Below, in pieces: positions 10,778-21,053 of a stretch of 64,000 nt of DNA. The notes beneath the pieces were generated by a model. That model was not told the origin of the DNA and ran no database searches. It saw only the letters and a program-made list of their open reading frames with translations. This DNA comes from Parastagonospora avenae f. sp. tritici 18332-5 (lineage: Eukaryota; Ascomycota; Dothideomycetes; Pleosporales; Phaeosphaeriaceae), in NCBI GenBank assembly GCA_022559985.1, contig JAFJTR010000012.1, positions 248,001-312,000 of the forward strand, read 5' to 3'. How positions within the stretch are numbered: the stretch's first letter is position 1; every line of letters starts with the position of its first letter. A program made the position numbers and the translations under genes.

Positions 10778-11238
10778 TGCAAGTTGATCGCAAGCATCTA
10801 TTTACTGCTACGCTACGTTTTTATTATAATTAAGCTATTATGTGGCGTTATACAGCCTCTTTTTAAAAATCGCTGAGATGGTATTCGGTGTGCACGGACA
10901 CGTTAACCGTTTTTGTTCGTCACGATTTTGTCTGATATCTCTTTCGCTCTTCCTTTGTGCAGGATTAAACACTGTGTGTTTTCGTAATGAGTTTTGCTCT
11001 TTAAACTGTGCATGAGGATGGACATAAGCTGGGGAGCAGGGAAGCTAAATGAACAGACTAGGCCGATGTCGGCTTAGTCAAGCTTACGTCATCCAGATGT
11101 CACTCTGAAACTCCAGACGTCCTCACTCAAAACGAAGGATCTGTTCACTGCAATCAGAAGCCTTCAGTTCTTATATACTGTCATTAATAGCCACCTCCCT
11201 GTCATGGTCTCGGCCCCGTGAGAACCCTTTTGTCCATC
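10778..11238. other. 3' flank of transposon and promoter of the Zn2Cys6 gene
   Basis: AT-rich just after the transposase end. It may include the lost right end of the element (around 10870-10910), but I could not identify a matching left repeat. The rest is presumably the promoter of the regulator starting at 11239. Confidence 0.4.
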
Positions 11239-13524
11239 ATGGCTGACGCATATGCTTCCACGTCGGAGCCGTCGCCGGACTCACAGAGCGGCGTGGCAAA
11301 AGCCATTCACAAAAGTTTTTCTTGTGTCCTCTGTGCTCAGAGAAAGGTTAAGTGCGATCGAGTCCCTGGCGGCTGCTCAAATTGCACGAAAGTACGTGTG
11401 CCTTGTGTCTACAAAGCACCTCCTCCAGCAAGGAGGCGGAAGAAGGGAGAACGAGAAGTCGACAACACAGCTCGATTGCGCATCTACGAAGACGCTCTAC
11501 GTCAGCTAGGAGTTGATCCTGAGGCTCTCGTGAAACAATCAACTACTGAAAACCCATTCGAGCGACGCATCTCTGGAAACAAAGCCTTCTTGTCACATCA
11601 GCAAGAAGGCGAACACAGCGTGGGATCTGATGTTGGCGTACTAGTCTCAAAGGAGGGTAGATCAAGATATCTCGAGAATGGCGTCTGGACCAGCCTCCGG
11701 AGCGAGTTCCGCGACACGAAAGAGATCTTAGACGACTCTTCCGACGAGGAAGATGACCCAATGCGTGGCAGCGTCTCAACTAAGCATTCCGTGTCGACCG
11801 GACCAGACATTTTGTTTGACAACAAAGCAACTTCGCAGACCTCCCTCCGCTCACTACACCCCGAGCCTTCACAAATTTTCAAAGTGTGGCAAACATATCT
11901 CCGGAACATAAATCCATTAGTTAAGCTATTCCACGCGCCAACAATTGAGCAACTCATTTCACAAGCTACCCCAGATCTGGAAGAAATACCTCGAAATCTG
12001 GAAGCACTACTTTTCGGGATTTACTGCATAGTTCTAGAGTCGTTGACTGATGAAGAATGCATATCGAATTTTGGAGTCGCGAAATCTGCAGCTCGGCAGA
12101 AGTTTAGATCTGGAGCGCAAGGCGCACTAATGAATGCAAGCTTAATGAAGTCATCAGATATCATGGTACTACAAGCTTTTGTACTCTTTCTTGTAAGTTA
12201 CGCTATGCCATGACATATCGGATATCACTCTAATCAATTGTAGCTGTCTTTACAAAATTATGACGCTCGGGTTATCTGGATCTGGTCCGGCGCCGCGCAA
12301 CGTATTGGTCAACGTATCGGGCTTCACCGTGATGGTACCAAACTTGGTGTACCACCTTTTGAAGTCGAGATACGAAGGCGGCTATGGTGGCAGATCATGA
12401 TGCTTGAAGGATATGCGGAGAAGCTAGCTGGTACAGGGAACAACAGTATTCTGCTCATAGGCGACGTACGCGTACCGAGTAACGTCAACGACCGCGATCT
12501 ATATCCTGCAATGAAAGAGGCTCCGAAAGATCACGAAGGCGCTACTGAGATGATGTTCTTCCTGGTCAGGTGCCACGCAGCTGAGTTTCTCAGGCGTTCT
12601 TCCGATGCGAAAATTAGCTATGACGGAGCGTGGCATAATATCACTACCGGTGCAGTGCCTCTGGCAGCCAAAGACAACGCGATCGACCAGCTGGAGCACC
12701 TTTATCAGCACAAGTTTCTCCAGTATTGCGATCCAGCTATCTCCTGGCATTACCTTTGCATGCGGCTCGCGAAATCTGTCATATCCATGATGCGATTCAT
12801 GGCACACAGTGCTGGATATGACGGTACGACCATGGCGCAATCGGAAAAAGACATGCTATTCAATCTTGTCCTGGAGGTTACCGCAACTCAAAATTTGGTA
12901 TACACCAGGGAGAATAGGCAGGGTTTCGCTTGGCATACGAACCTACAATTCCAGTGGAAGGCATTTGTATTCCTCGTTGCACAACTTCGTTATCGTACCT
13001 CAGGTCCAGAAGTAGAAGAGGCCTGGAAGGAGGTCGAACACACCTTTGACTTTCACCCAATCTTCGACGAACAGTTTGTCAAAAGAGCCCTACCAGTTGC
13101 TTTGAGTAATTTAACGCTCAAGGCGTGGGAGGCTTACCTATCGGTCAGGGGTAATGTGGGCCAGGAACCTTACTTCATCCAACTAATACGGCAAAGGTGC
13201 CCTGTCAAAAAGCATGCGCATGAGCTCCCACCGCAACCCCAAACACAAGTTCATCTAGGAATTGTTGCACAAGGAATTGAAAGCAACGAACCCATCGTCG
13301 AAGGTTATCCTGGTCCCAGTGTGGACTTATTCCAAGCCAATTGGAGCTTTAATCAGGCCCAAAACAATGTCAATCCCTTACATAGTCTGCCAGAGGCTAT
13401 GTCGCTGGACTTCCCCGAAAACATCGACTGGACGACTTGGGACAGTCTTTTTGTAAACTTCCAGGCGACCGACATGGATGGATTCCCCACACCTCTGCCC
13501 TCCTTCAACTTTAGGATGCAATAG
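11239..13524 (+). CDS. Zn2Cys6 transcription factor with fungal-specific TF domain
   Basis: Nuclear DNA-binding regulator. Exons 11239-12192 and 12244-13524 give 744 aa. The intron has GTAAGT, branch CTCTAATC and TGTAG. The binuclear cluster is C29-X2-C32-X6-C39-X6-C46-X2-C49-X6-C56, followed by a basic linker and a short dimerisation-like helix (LRIYEDALRQLG). The middle-homology region spans roughly residues 220-520 and includes the 'YDARVIWIWSGAAQRIGQRI' and 'FEVEIRRRLWWQI' blocks typical of this family. I chose ATG 11239; the frame extends seven codons upstream but without an ATG. The target pathway cannot be told: neighbours are a BTB protein and transposon debris, not a cluster. Confidence 0.9.
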
Positions 13525-13817
13525 TAGCCCAAATTATAGCGCGGAGTCATATCTGACTACACAAACGTAGCCCTTTCAGCTCATGACCAGCATGCTGTAA
13601 CGACTTTGGCGGAGCTAGGCAAATATGCAGTCGCGTGATTCGCTAGGCGGGAGGCTATCAACGCTTCATCCTCTTTCACTTTCACTCCAAGCTTGATTTT
13701 GCTAGCGTGGGTACACACTGTCTTGGCGGAGCAAACGCACATGCTCAGCTCCCAGTCCGCAATTATTCCTCATGAAAACCTCCAAATCAACCCCGCCAAA
13801 CAAGGACGCAACTTGCG

Positions 13818-14774
13818 ATGGCAGAAGCGTCACGCCAGCAGTTGCTCGCGTCTTTCAAAGGGTAAGTGTCCTCTATTCGTCGTCCAACTTTCGTCACTGA
13901 CAAAGCACCAGCTTCCTCACCTCAGGCGACTACTCTAATCTCGTGATTACTTGCGGTTCCGACTCCTACAATGTACACAAGTTGGTGGTCTGCAGCCGCG
14001 CTGACTTCTTCGCTCGCGCTGTAAAGTTTGGTGGAAAGTTGAGTTCTCCGAGCGTCTCCCTAGATCAAATCTAATGTCGCATAGGAAGCTGCAGAGTGCA
14101 AGATCGACCTCCCTGAAGATGAGCCGAAGATCATCAAACTGCTTGTTCAGTATCTATACGAAGGAGAGTACGAGCCGCGTTTCTTTGACGCACCGCCTGT
14201 CGCTACGGCACCCACGGGCGACATGTCACAGCGTGAAATCGTGAGGACCGAAAAGTCCAATCGGAATCGTAGTGCGCGTTACACGTACCTCTTTCCTCCC
14301 ACTTGTCAATTTAATGATTATTGCAACAATGGCTGGATTTGTCCGCATCACTCGTGTGGCACCAACTGCAGTTACAATTGCGATGGTTTCATCTGCGACA
14401 AGTGTACTCGCTCAACGTTGCCGAAGACCGCTCCTGACACTGGACCACCGGAGCAGCTCCTCACCCACGCCGCGATGTACGAAATCGCCGACAAATACGA
14501 CGTTGTCGGACTCAAAGAATTAGTGCTGGAAAAGTTCAAGCGTGCCTGTGTGTCTTTCTGGAACGACGACACTTTCTCCGTTGCTACACATTACGCGTTC
14601 TCAACGACCATGGACAGCGATAAAGGCTTGAGAGATATCGTCAGCATAACCATTACAGAACATATGGAGCTCATCCAGAAGGCGGAAATCCAGGCTTTGA
14701 TGACCGAGTTCAATGGCTTGGCTTTGGGTATCATGCTGAAGAAGGCCGATGAGCATGGTTGGGTGAAGAAGTGA
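13818..14774 (+). CDS. BTB/POZ-domain protein with Cys/His-rich insert
   Basis: Probable adaptor of the fungal BTB family (such proteins bridge cullin ligases or act alone). Proposed exons 13818-13861, 13912-14020 and 14085-14774 give 280 aa. The BTB core is clear: FLTSGDYSNLVITCGSDSY, then VHKLVVCSRADFFARA, and EAAECKIDLPEDEPKIIKLL. Joining exon 2 to exon 3 in frame needs donor GTAAAG at 14021. That drops the usual VKFGGK; the donor further right at 14038 keeps those residues but breaks frame, so this junction is uncertain. Between BTB and the C-terminal helical part is an insert with the spacing CQFNDYC, ICPHHSCGTNC, NCDGFICDKC (nt 14309-14405), likely metal-binding. Confidence 0.75.
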
Positions 14775-15051
14775 GGATTTCGCCTGCAAAATTCGTGCCC
14801 GCATTTTCCTGACGAAAAGAGGTGAAGAGGTAGCCTTTATGTATTCAAAGACCTCTATAGGTTTATGCAGAGCATGTTACATCTGCGTATATATTCAGGC
14901 TTCTTTAAGGATTTATACTAAGTACATCCCAAATCTCTATCATCTCAAGCCGCAGGTGTAGAGCGGGCACGAATTTTGCCGCTGCCTAGCGACGGAGCAT
15001 TCGAGTGGGCATGTTTCGTATCGGTCATAATTACAAGCCAGACATGGTCTT

Positions 15052-16748
15052 CTACAAAGCAACCTCCTCCATCCTAATCGCACCTTCCTTATCCTCGTTC
15101 TCGCTCCTCAAAGCCTCATCTCTAATCTTCATCCTCTCTTCCTCGCTCAAACCATACCACTGAGTCGCCACATGATTATCTCCAAAGAGTGTACCAATTT
15201 CTTCCAGCGTCCTACCTTTTGTCTCAGAAAACCTAGCATCAAAAGTTAGTTCATTTCAAGCAGCGAGATGCGTCGTCTTACAAGAAGTATGCAACGACAA
15301 TGTAGACGACACTCGGGCAAATGAGCACGAGGTAAAATTTCCACCCAATGACGTTCATGGCTACTGGAGCGGCGACGACGGTGACTTCACTTGAGAGATA
15401 GAAGGCGGATATACCGAGCGCCACGCCTTGTGGGCGGAGGTGGTTGGGAAAAATCTCGGAAATGTAGACATATTGCGTACTGAGAGGGCGTCAGCTCAAC
15501 TAGACCCATCTCAGGAGGAGTACTCACGCATCGAGGAAAAAACACCACCAGAAAATGAAGGAGAAGACGAATAACATTGCCGCTCTCAATCCCGCGACAT
15601 TCGCCGTGTCGAGATATTGCGCCGTCAAAGCACACAGGCATATTACAGATGCAGTGCACCCGATACTACCAATGAGCAGGAAAGTCCGTCGCCCAAACCG
15701 ATCCACAAAGAAAGCCGTCCATATATTCCCGATGATGGTGAAGCTCGTCCAACACGCATTCAGCAAAAGCGGTACGTATCCCGTCATGCCCAGCGACGCA
15801 TTTATCAGTACGCCGTAATTTGCAAGCACAAAAGATCCGAGGAATTGATGGCCCGTCATCATGACCACACCAATCAATGCACGCCGCCTATTCGGCGCAG
15901 TCCGAAAGATTTCAAAGCGCCGCATCGTCAACAACTTGTCGAGCTGGAACTGCTTCTCCATGAGCAACAGCTCTTCCCGCGCCTTGATATTCTGCGGATC
16001 TCCAGGTGTGCGATGTAAACGGCACACGACGTCGAAAGCCTCGTCACGGCGATCCTGTTGGAGTAGCCAGGGCGGCGAGAAGGGGATGAACTTCCAACCC
16101 AAGAGTACCATGATTGGAAACACGCATTGAAACACCAACGGAAAGCGCCACGCAAACTGCGCATGTGGAGACTCCGCTGGAAGAAAGTAGCAAGCAAACC
16201 CCATCCACCCGGCCAGCGTGTAGCCCAGTGCATAAGCAACGCCCGTAGTGCACACCATCGCGCCGCGCGTCTGGGGCGTCGATATCTCGGCTTGGTACAT
16301 GGGGACGACACACGCGAGCATGCCGGCGCCCCAGCCTGCAACAAAGCGGCCGACGAGGAACATGGCAATGTCGTAGGCACCGCCGCAGAGTGCGCCACCG
16401 AGGATGAGGATAGCAGATCCAAACATCATGCTGTATTTGCGTGGGTAGCGCTCACAGCTCCAGGCGTTGTAGAGACAGCCGAGGACGGCGCCGGCGCTGT
16501 TGACGCCATTCAGCGCGCCGATTATCTTGGTTGTGTGGTCGTAGCCTTTGATCTTAGTGGAGGTGGAATGAAGACTGGGGTATACGTACCAGGCTCGCTA
16601 GCAGGAGCCAAGTTGAAGTATGTGTAGAAGTTTGGCTGACCGACGGTGGACCCGATGATACCTGGCCATAGGCGGTCGAGATGGTGCCGAGAGCAACGAA
16701 GATGACAACACTGAGGTTGTAAGGGTTTACCTTGAGTTCTGCGAACAT
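15052..16748 (-). CDS. MFS sugar transporter, apparent frameshift near N-terminus
   Basis: Plasma-membrane sugar porter of the major facilitator superfamily. Exons are 16590-16748, 15528-16545, 15282-15479 and 15052-15232. Family marks include 'GRFVAGWGAGMLACVVPMYQ', VDRFGRRTFLLIG and the terminal 'SETKGRTLEEIGTLFG'. In the first exon the frame from ATG 16748 reads NPYNLSVVIFVALGTISTAYG. The expected continuation GIIGSTVGQPNFYTYFNLAP is one base out of phase, with the break at about 16661-16668. No intron fits there. Everything downstream splices in frame (SEPG to YDHTT; acceptor AAAG). Either a one-base deletion has inactivated the gene or the assembly has an error. Without the shift it would be about 515 aa, a normal length. 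Confidence 0.75.
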
Positions 16749-17277
16749 TTTCGGGAGTGCTGCGAGCCCACTGCAACAGCGCAGAAGGATAGTAAAGGGA
16801 CAGAATCACTTCCTGAAGCACTCCAGGCGAGTCCTTGTCTCATAATTATCCCAAACAAGATGCAGCAAATGACTGGATTGTGCTCACTGCAAGATTCATG
16901 ACATAGTGTTGAACGATGGATGATCTCCTCAATCCTTTGCAGCACTTACAAGGTCAGTGTGGTTCAAGTGAGGAGATGCCAGTCATGGAAAATCGCATGT
17001 CGTTGTTCGCGACTCGACCAAGATTGAGACAAGGTTCAGTTGTTGAAGCATCGATCTGCAATTATTGACTCGTAGACAAAGAGAAATCGGCATCTTCTTC
17101 GCTTCCCGAGATGCCGACATACAATGATGCCATAGCATGATAGGTGGTAGCACCATGTTTCAATGCCCCCATGAACTCTCTCGACACTGATCCGCATTAA
17201 TTAGGTTACTTTCCCGACTGGGCCAAAAAATACCCACCCTTGCACATCACCCAGCCTGTCCAGGCCCCAAAAAGGAC
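16749..17277. other. Intergenic, no gene seen
   Basis: Promoter side of the sugar transporter. A-rich tracts around 17225 and 17269 were noted; no other structure was recognised. Confidence 0.5.
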
Positions 17278-17283
17278 AAAAAA
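17278..17283 (-). terminator. Likely Pol III terminator (T6) of tRNA-Phe
   Basis: Six consecutive T residues on the minus strand, 43 nt downstream of the tRNA-Phe 3' end. No T4 run lies between the gene and this tract, nor inside either tRNA insert. Confidence 0.6.
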
Positions 17284-17346
17284 TAAGTTCGGATGATCCT
17301 AGCAAGCTAGGCACGAGGTCTCAATTGTCCCCTTCGCGGATCGAAC

Positions 17347-17399
17347 CTTTGGCAATTTAGTACAATGGTCGTATGTGATCGTGTAGCTGATAAACTTAC
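17347..17399 (-). other. 53-nt intron-like insert in the T stem of tRNA-Phe
   Basis: The insert begins GTAAGTTTATC and ends TACTAAATTGCCAAAG. It thus has a consensus 5' splice site, a TACTAA branch box about ten bases from the end, and a terminal AG. It splits the 5' T-stem strand after TCGC, before its last G. It has no T4 tract that would stop Pol III. Precise removal gives TCGCG-TTCGATC-CGCGA, a perfect T arm. The last G of the insert plus the next base also supply the GG that starts the genomic box B. Its size and signals match the spliceosomal introns of neighbouring protein genes. Confidence 0.7.
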
Positions 17400-17414
17400 G
17401 CGATACCTCCAGAT

Positions 17415-17428
17415 TTAGTGACTGATGA
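17415..17428 (-). other. Canonical anticodon-loop intron of tRNA-Phe
   Basis: Fourteen nucleotides inserted one base 3' of the anticodon, between CTGAAG and ATCTGG. This is the standard position for nuclear tRNA introns removed by the tRNA splicing endonuclease. Confidence 0.75.
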
Positions 17429-17465
17429 CTTCAGTCTGGCGCTCTCCCAATTGAGCTAAGGAGAC

Positions 17466-17907
17466 TGGATTGAGGTTGTACTGATTGATGGAAGGATCCC
17501 GAATTGCACATAAAATGACTAAGTTTCAAGGAGGATCTCGGTCGCCCTGCAGACCAAGGCGGTACATCCAATTTTCGCTCATTCTGTGTGGGGCGGGACG
17601 AGAAGTTTGCGGCGATGATTCATGGTAGGGTGGGGTTGAGGTGGGGCAAAGTCCGCTTGAGATGCTAGCAAGTACGAGACCGCATGGACCGCATGGATCG
17701 CACAGGCACTACAAGCGTATCAGTAACAACAAGTAAAATGTCAATTCTAGGACATATTTCGTCCTGCCTTATGAACCGCTGCTTAGGCTATGTCAATTCC
17801 GCGTGATGCTCCAAAACGCCGTTGCCCAGGGCTTGTTGTGCATTGATCAAACTGATCTCTTCGTATGATAGTGACGCTCCCCAGTGTGCACGTCTTCACT
17901 CCGACCC
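17466..17907. other. Intergenic, no gene seen
   Basis: 5' flank of the tRNA gene and 3' flank of SUB1. No coding frame or repeat was recognised. Confidence 0.5.
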
Positions 17908-18551
17908 CTATTCCTCCTCTTTGTCGACGTTATCGAGCTCGTCGCCTGATGCGTCTTGGGGTTCGTCTTCAGCAGCCTCGTCCTTCGAGGTAGTAGCTGC
18001 TGGCGGTGCAGCATCATAGTCTGGCCTTGCCGCGGTTGCCTTCTTGTCGGCAAGGGCTGCCTCAATCAACGGCAGAGCGGCGACAAGCGTGTTGTATTGG
18101 TCAAGGTTCAGCGAGATGCCCTTGAAATGGTGTTAGTAAAGATGGGTTTCAGGCGGGCGATGTACCAAACCTTCTTCCCAGGCTTTAACTCTCCGGCGTC
18201 ATTTATCCAGTACTCGCGGACGTCCAAAAGTAGAGTGCTCTTGAATTCTCGAATGGTGATGCGTCGCTTGCCGCCTACACTTAGCTGCACGAAGGCCAGT
18301 CAATGATCATGCAGGTGTCATCGTTCCAATCGCCTAAAACTCACACCAACATATTTTTCGCCGTCGTCATTTGCTTTTAGTTCTGGTACAACGGGGGTTG
18401 CATCGTCCTCCTCGTCCTCCTCGTCACCTTTGGACTTCTTGCCTGTGCGTAGTGCGCTTTCATCGTCGTCCGGCGCAGCGCGTTTCTTCGTGGAGCCTTT
18501 CCTATGAGCACCACCGCCACCGCGAGCTCCACCGCGCTTGAATCCGGCCAT
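17908..18551 (-). CDS. SUB1: PC4/Sub1 transcriptional coactivator
   Basis: Nuclear single-stranded-DNA-binding coactivator of RNA polymerase II (PC4 family). Exons 18345-18551, 18171-18284 and 17908-18120 give 177 aa, and every exon is a whole number of codons. An RG-rich basic N-terminus (MAGFKRGGARGGGGAHRKG) and an acidic stretch precede the PC4 fold. The fold reads KYVG, LSVGGKRRITIREFKSTLL, DVREYWINDAGELKPGKKG and ISLNLDQYNTLVAALP. The C-terminal tail is Asp/Glu-rich and ends DKEEE. Splice sites are GTGAGT/CAG and GTTTGG/CAAG. Confidence 0.92.
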
Positions 18552-18874
18552 TGTATGTCTGGCTGGTCGAGAATTGGTTTGTTGAAGTGGACGTTTGTAT
18601 AGGCGATGACGATGACGCGACGCAAACGCGCTAAGGCGCGTGTCACGTGCGGCACGTATGACCGCTCGGTGCGTGTTTCCGGACTTCGTAACAAGCGCCG
18701 AAGTACATCACCTGGGATGTCCCCACTAATTCACAGCATGCCAGTTCGTCCATCTCCAAGAGCTGGCCTCATCTGATGATGTTTGGATTTTGCGATACCC
18801 TGATGTCCATAGTACGGGTATCATGAACCTTTTATTGGCCCGGGACACGTTCTCAGACTACTTGCATGGACGCT
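18552..18874. other. Intergenic, promoter of SUB1
   Basis: Holds the SUB1 5' flank and the 3' flank of the next minus-strand gene. CACGTG-like and CG-rich motifs lie near 18640-18660. No gene was seen. Confidence 0.45.
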
Positions 18875-19734
18875 TTATATCGCCAACCGACCATTACCAG
18901 CCCATCCATTCCAGACTCCACCAATCTCGTTCGCAAGATCTTCCGCCGTCTTGCCATTCGCATCCTTCAAGCTTCTGATGTCCACCTTGTCCTCAGTCAA
19001 GCCCCTCATGATGCCCATCGACTCAGCCTCTTGAAAGACCTCGGGCGGGAACTCAAGCAGAGGATAATTGCTCGCTAACAGCAGCAGCAACCACGCAACC
19101 TCTCTGCTCTGTGCCTGCACCGCCGCATGTAGTCCCGACTGCATGTCGCCGATGGGGTCCTGGTATCGCAACATACGGTCAATGCCGACCTCCTCCTTGC
19201 CAGACTGATCGCTGTCGCCCATCTCCTCGTCCTCGTCCTCGTCATCCTCGTCCACTTCGTCGTCTTGCAGCATGTCGATAATGGCCTTGTAGTCGCCTTC
19301 GCGGCAGAACTCGAGAAATGCGCGACACTTTCGGTCCTCGGGGTAGGCTTTGAGGTAGCTTTCTTCCGAGAGGAGAGGCAGGATATCGAGGTCTTGCTGC
19401 ATACCACCTTCGTTGTTCAGGTTGCAGAGAACTTGTTGTGAGCCGGTCGAGGAGTTGGATGCGATGTTTTTGCCGCAGTTCGAGCACTCTGTGGTTTGGT
19501 AGGCTTCGAGAAGACAGTCCCTGCAATGTCCAAGTCAGATATGGTAGTGGATATACCCGCAGGAATTGCTAACCAGTGAAAGTGGCATCCGCAGTTCATC
19601 TGTACATCGTCCGGCACAGTTTCTGGCTCTGCGGCGGGAGCTTTGCTAGAAGATGATGCGCTGTTGTCGTACTCATCTTCGTCGCGCTCAATCTCAACCT
19701 CTAGAGGATTGTTACAGACAACACAGACAGACAT
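18875..19734 (-). CDS. RING-like zinc finger protein with ankyrin-like C-terminal half
   Basis: Exons 19574-19734 and 18875-19520 give 268 aa; the splice falls within the Trp codon of 'HFHW'. The N-terminus has a split zinc-binding pattern: CVVC, then CGCHFHWDC and CSNC, spaced like a degenerate RING. A Ser/Glu-rich loop separates the halves. Next come an Asp/Glu-rich run (around residue 150) and a helical region reading 'QDPIGDMQSGLHAAVQAQSR' and VAWLLLLLASNYPLLEFP, like an ankyrin helix pair. I recall conserved Dothideomycete homologues annotated only as ankyrin proteins. Ubiquitin ligase activity is an inference from the Cys/His pattern. Confidence 0.78.
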
Positions 19735-20041
19735 GATGGCTTTGTTTTGTACGTGGAGAGTTCAGCAGTAAGTTTTGCGATTTTGGTGGGGATATTCCAG
19801 GGTCCGCAACTTTTTGGCGCTAATGCGGGTAGGGCTGAATGACATCAGCGCGTCCTGTATCTCACTCCAGCACCAAACACATGGCGCCTTACAACTTCCA
19901 GTATTTCCTGGACGAAACCACCAGGCATCAATTATATTAAGCTTTGCGACTCGGGGTAACTATTCCTGAACCAGAGATTCCCAGATCCCGATCAGCTACG
20001 AACAGTACACCCCCACGCTGTAGACAGCTGGAGATCAATTG
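19735..20041. other. Intergenic, no gene seen
   Basis: 5' flank of the RING-like gene. No signal was recognised. Confidence 0.45.
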
Positions 20042-20683
20042 TCAGAGGTCATACCCCAGTCCAGTATTGTTGAAGTAGCTGAATGCGATATTCCCACTTC
20101 GGCTCTTTTTCTTCTTCTTCTTCTTCTTCTTCTTCTCTCCTTGCGTCAAGTGATCTCCGTATATGGCGTTCCAGTCCACCAACAACATTCCCGTCCGATC
20201 ATCCCAGTACATCACAGCCTTGCTCTGCACTTTGCGCTGCCATCGCCCACAGCCGCAGCTTACTTTAGCAGTACAGGGAGGTTGTATTTTTAGACGACCT
20301 TTATGCCAGCGACAGCGAAGTTTGAGCCACCATGGTCGCCAGCCTTGCCCTCGTCGCCACGAGGACGAAATCGGAAGGGCCTGCGATTTTGAGAAGACCG
20401 CGAAAGATGGGCACTCGGGCAGAAAGTGGCTAAAGAACAGCAATTGAGGAGGGCCACACTCTCCTAGGTCGGATACTATGAAGGTATGAGGGAGAAATGC
20501 CATCGCCATCCTTATCGTCGTCTCCTCCAAGTCCTCCGTCCTTGGATCGTCTGTGAGCCGATCTCCACTGGCATCACTGCGCACGTAGGCCTGACGATAT
20601 TTTTCGGACGGAAACGGGGATTCTGAGCATATTTGTGGCGCTTCTTCCTCGGATCCATGCGCTCTGAAGAGATTGGAGAGCAT
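20042..20683 (-). CDS. Hypothetical protein with Lys-run
   Basis: Uninterrupted 213-codon frame from ATG 20683 on the minus strand. I recognise no family. The N-terminal 80 residues are acidic and polar, without low complexity. The middle is rich in Trp, Arg and Cys, and a run of ten lysines near the C-terminus is encoded by the CTT microsatellite. A missed intron in the middle is possible, because the reading changes character after 'VSDLGECG'. Could be non-coding. Confidence 0.3.
   Translation of the reverse strand: MLSNLFRAHGSEEEAPQICSESPFPSEKYRQAYVRSDASGDRLTDDPRTEDLEETTIRMAMAFLPHTFIVSDLGECGPPQLLFFSHFLPECPSFAVFSKSQALPISSSWRRGQGWRPWWLKLRCRWHKGRLKIQPPCTAKVSCGCGRWQRKVQSKAVMYWDDRTGMLLVDWNAIYGDHLTQGEKKKKKKKKKKSRSGNIAFSYFNNTGLGYDL
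20106..20137. repeat. CTT/AAG trinucleotide microsatellite
   Basis: About ten tandem CTT units on the + strand. On the minus strand they encode the poly-Lys of the hypothetical protein at 20042-20683. Confidence 0.85.
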
Positions 20684-21053
20684 TTTGAGTCGTAGGTGTA
20701 TGATCAGACGTGGGTGTTTGTATTACGCGCATGTAAGGCAGAAGAGGGAGAGCAAAGTGAAGACGCCGTAATCTGCGAGAGGGGTATTTGGTATCGCTGG
20801 ATACGGCAATGCCGCTGACGTAGTGTACTAGGCCTGATGTTTGATTTCATTTGTTACCACTCATCGCCTTCCATGCTTTGAGGTTCGGTCCGCACCGTAC
20901 CATACTTCATCACCGGCACCCCGCCTTCAAATTTACTCAAACACGCCTTCCCGTGAGCGTTGTCGAAAGGCCAGAACGTTCACGAATAAACGGGTGACAT
21001 CATTGAGATCCTTTTAACAGAAGGCCTGATCATTATATATTATACATTTTCTG
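20684..21053. other. Intergenic, no gene seen
   Basis: Spacer between two minus-strand hypothetical genes. AT-rich around 21030. Confidence 0.45.

Larger units (their letters stand above)
17326..17465 (-). tRNA. tRNA-Phe(GAA) with anticodon-loop intron and T-arm insert
   Basis: Reading the minus strand from 17465, the acceptor 5' strand is GTCTCCT. It pairs with AGGGGAC at the 3' end with one G-U pair, and the discriminator base is A. The D arm is GCTC/GAGC. The anticodon stem is CCAGA/TCTGG with anticodon GAA at 17430-17432. The canonical position 37/38 carries a 14-nt insert (17415-17428). The variable loop AGGTA is followed by T stem TCGCG, then a 53-nt insert, then loop TTCGATC and CGCGA. 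Once both inserts are removed all four stems pair, which argues for a working gene and not a relic. Box A (TAGCTCAATTGGG) and box B (GGTTCGATCC) are present. The 73-nt mature body matches eukaryotic tRNA-Phe closely. Confidence 0.85.

Noticed and set aside
16127..16627. 166-codon + strand frame
   Set aside because: Antisense to the sugar transporter exon and spans its intron; no features.
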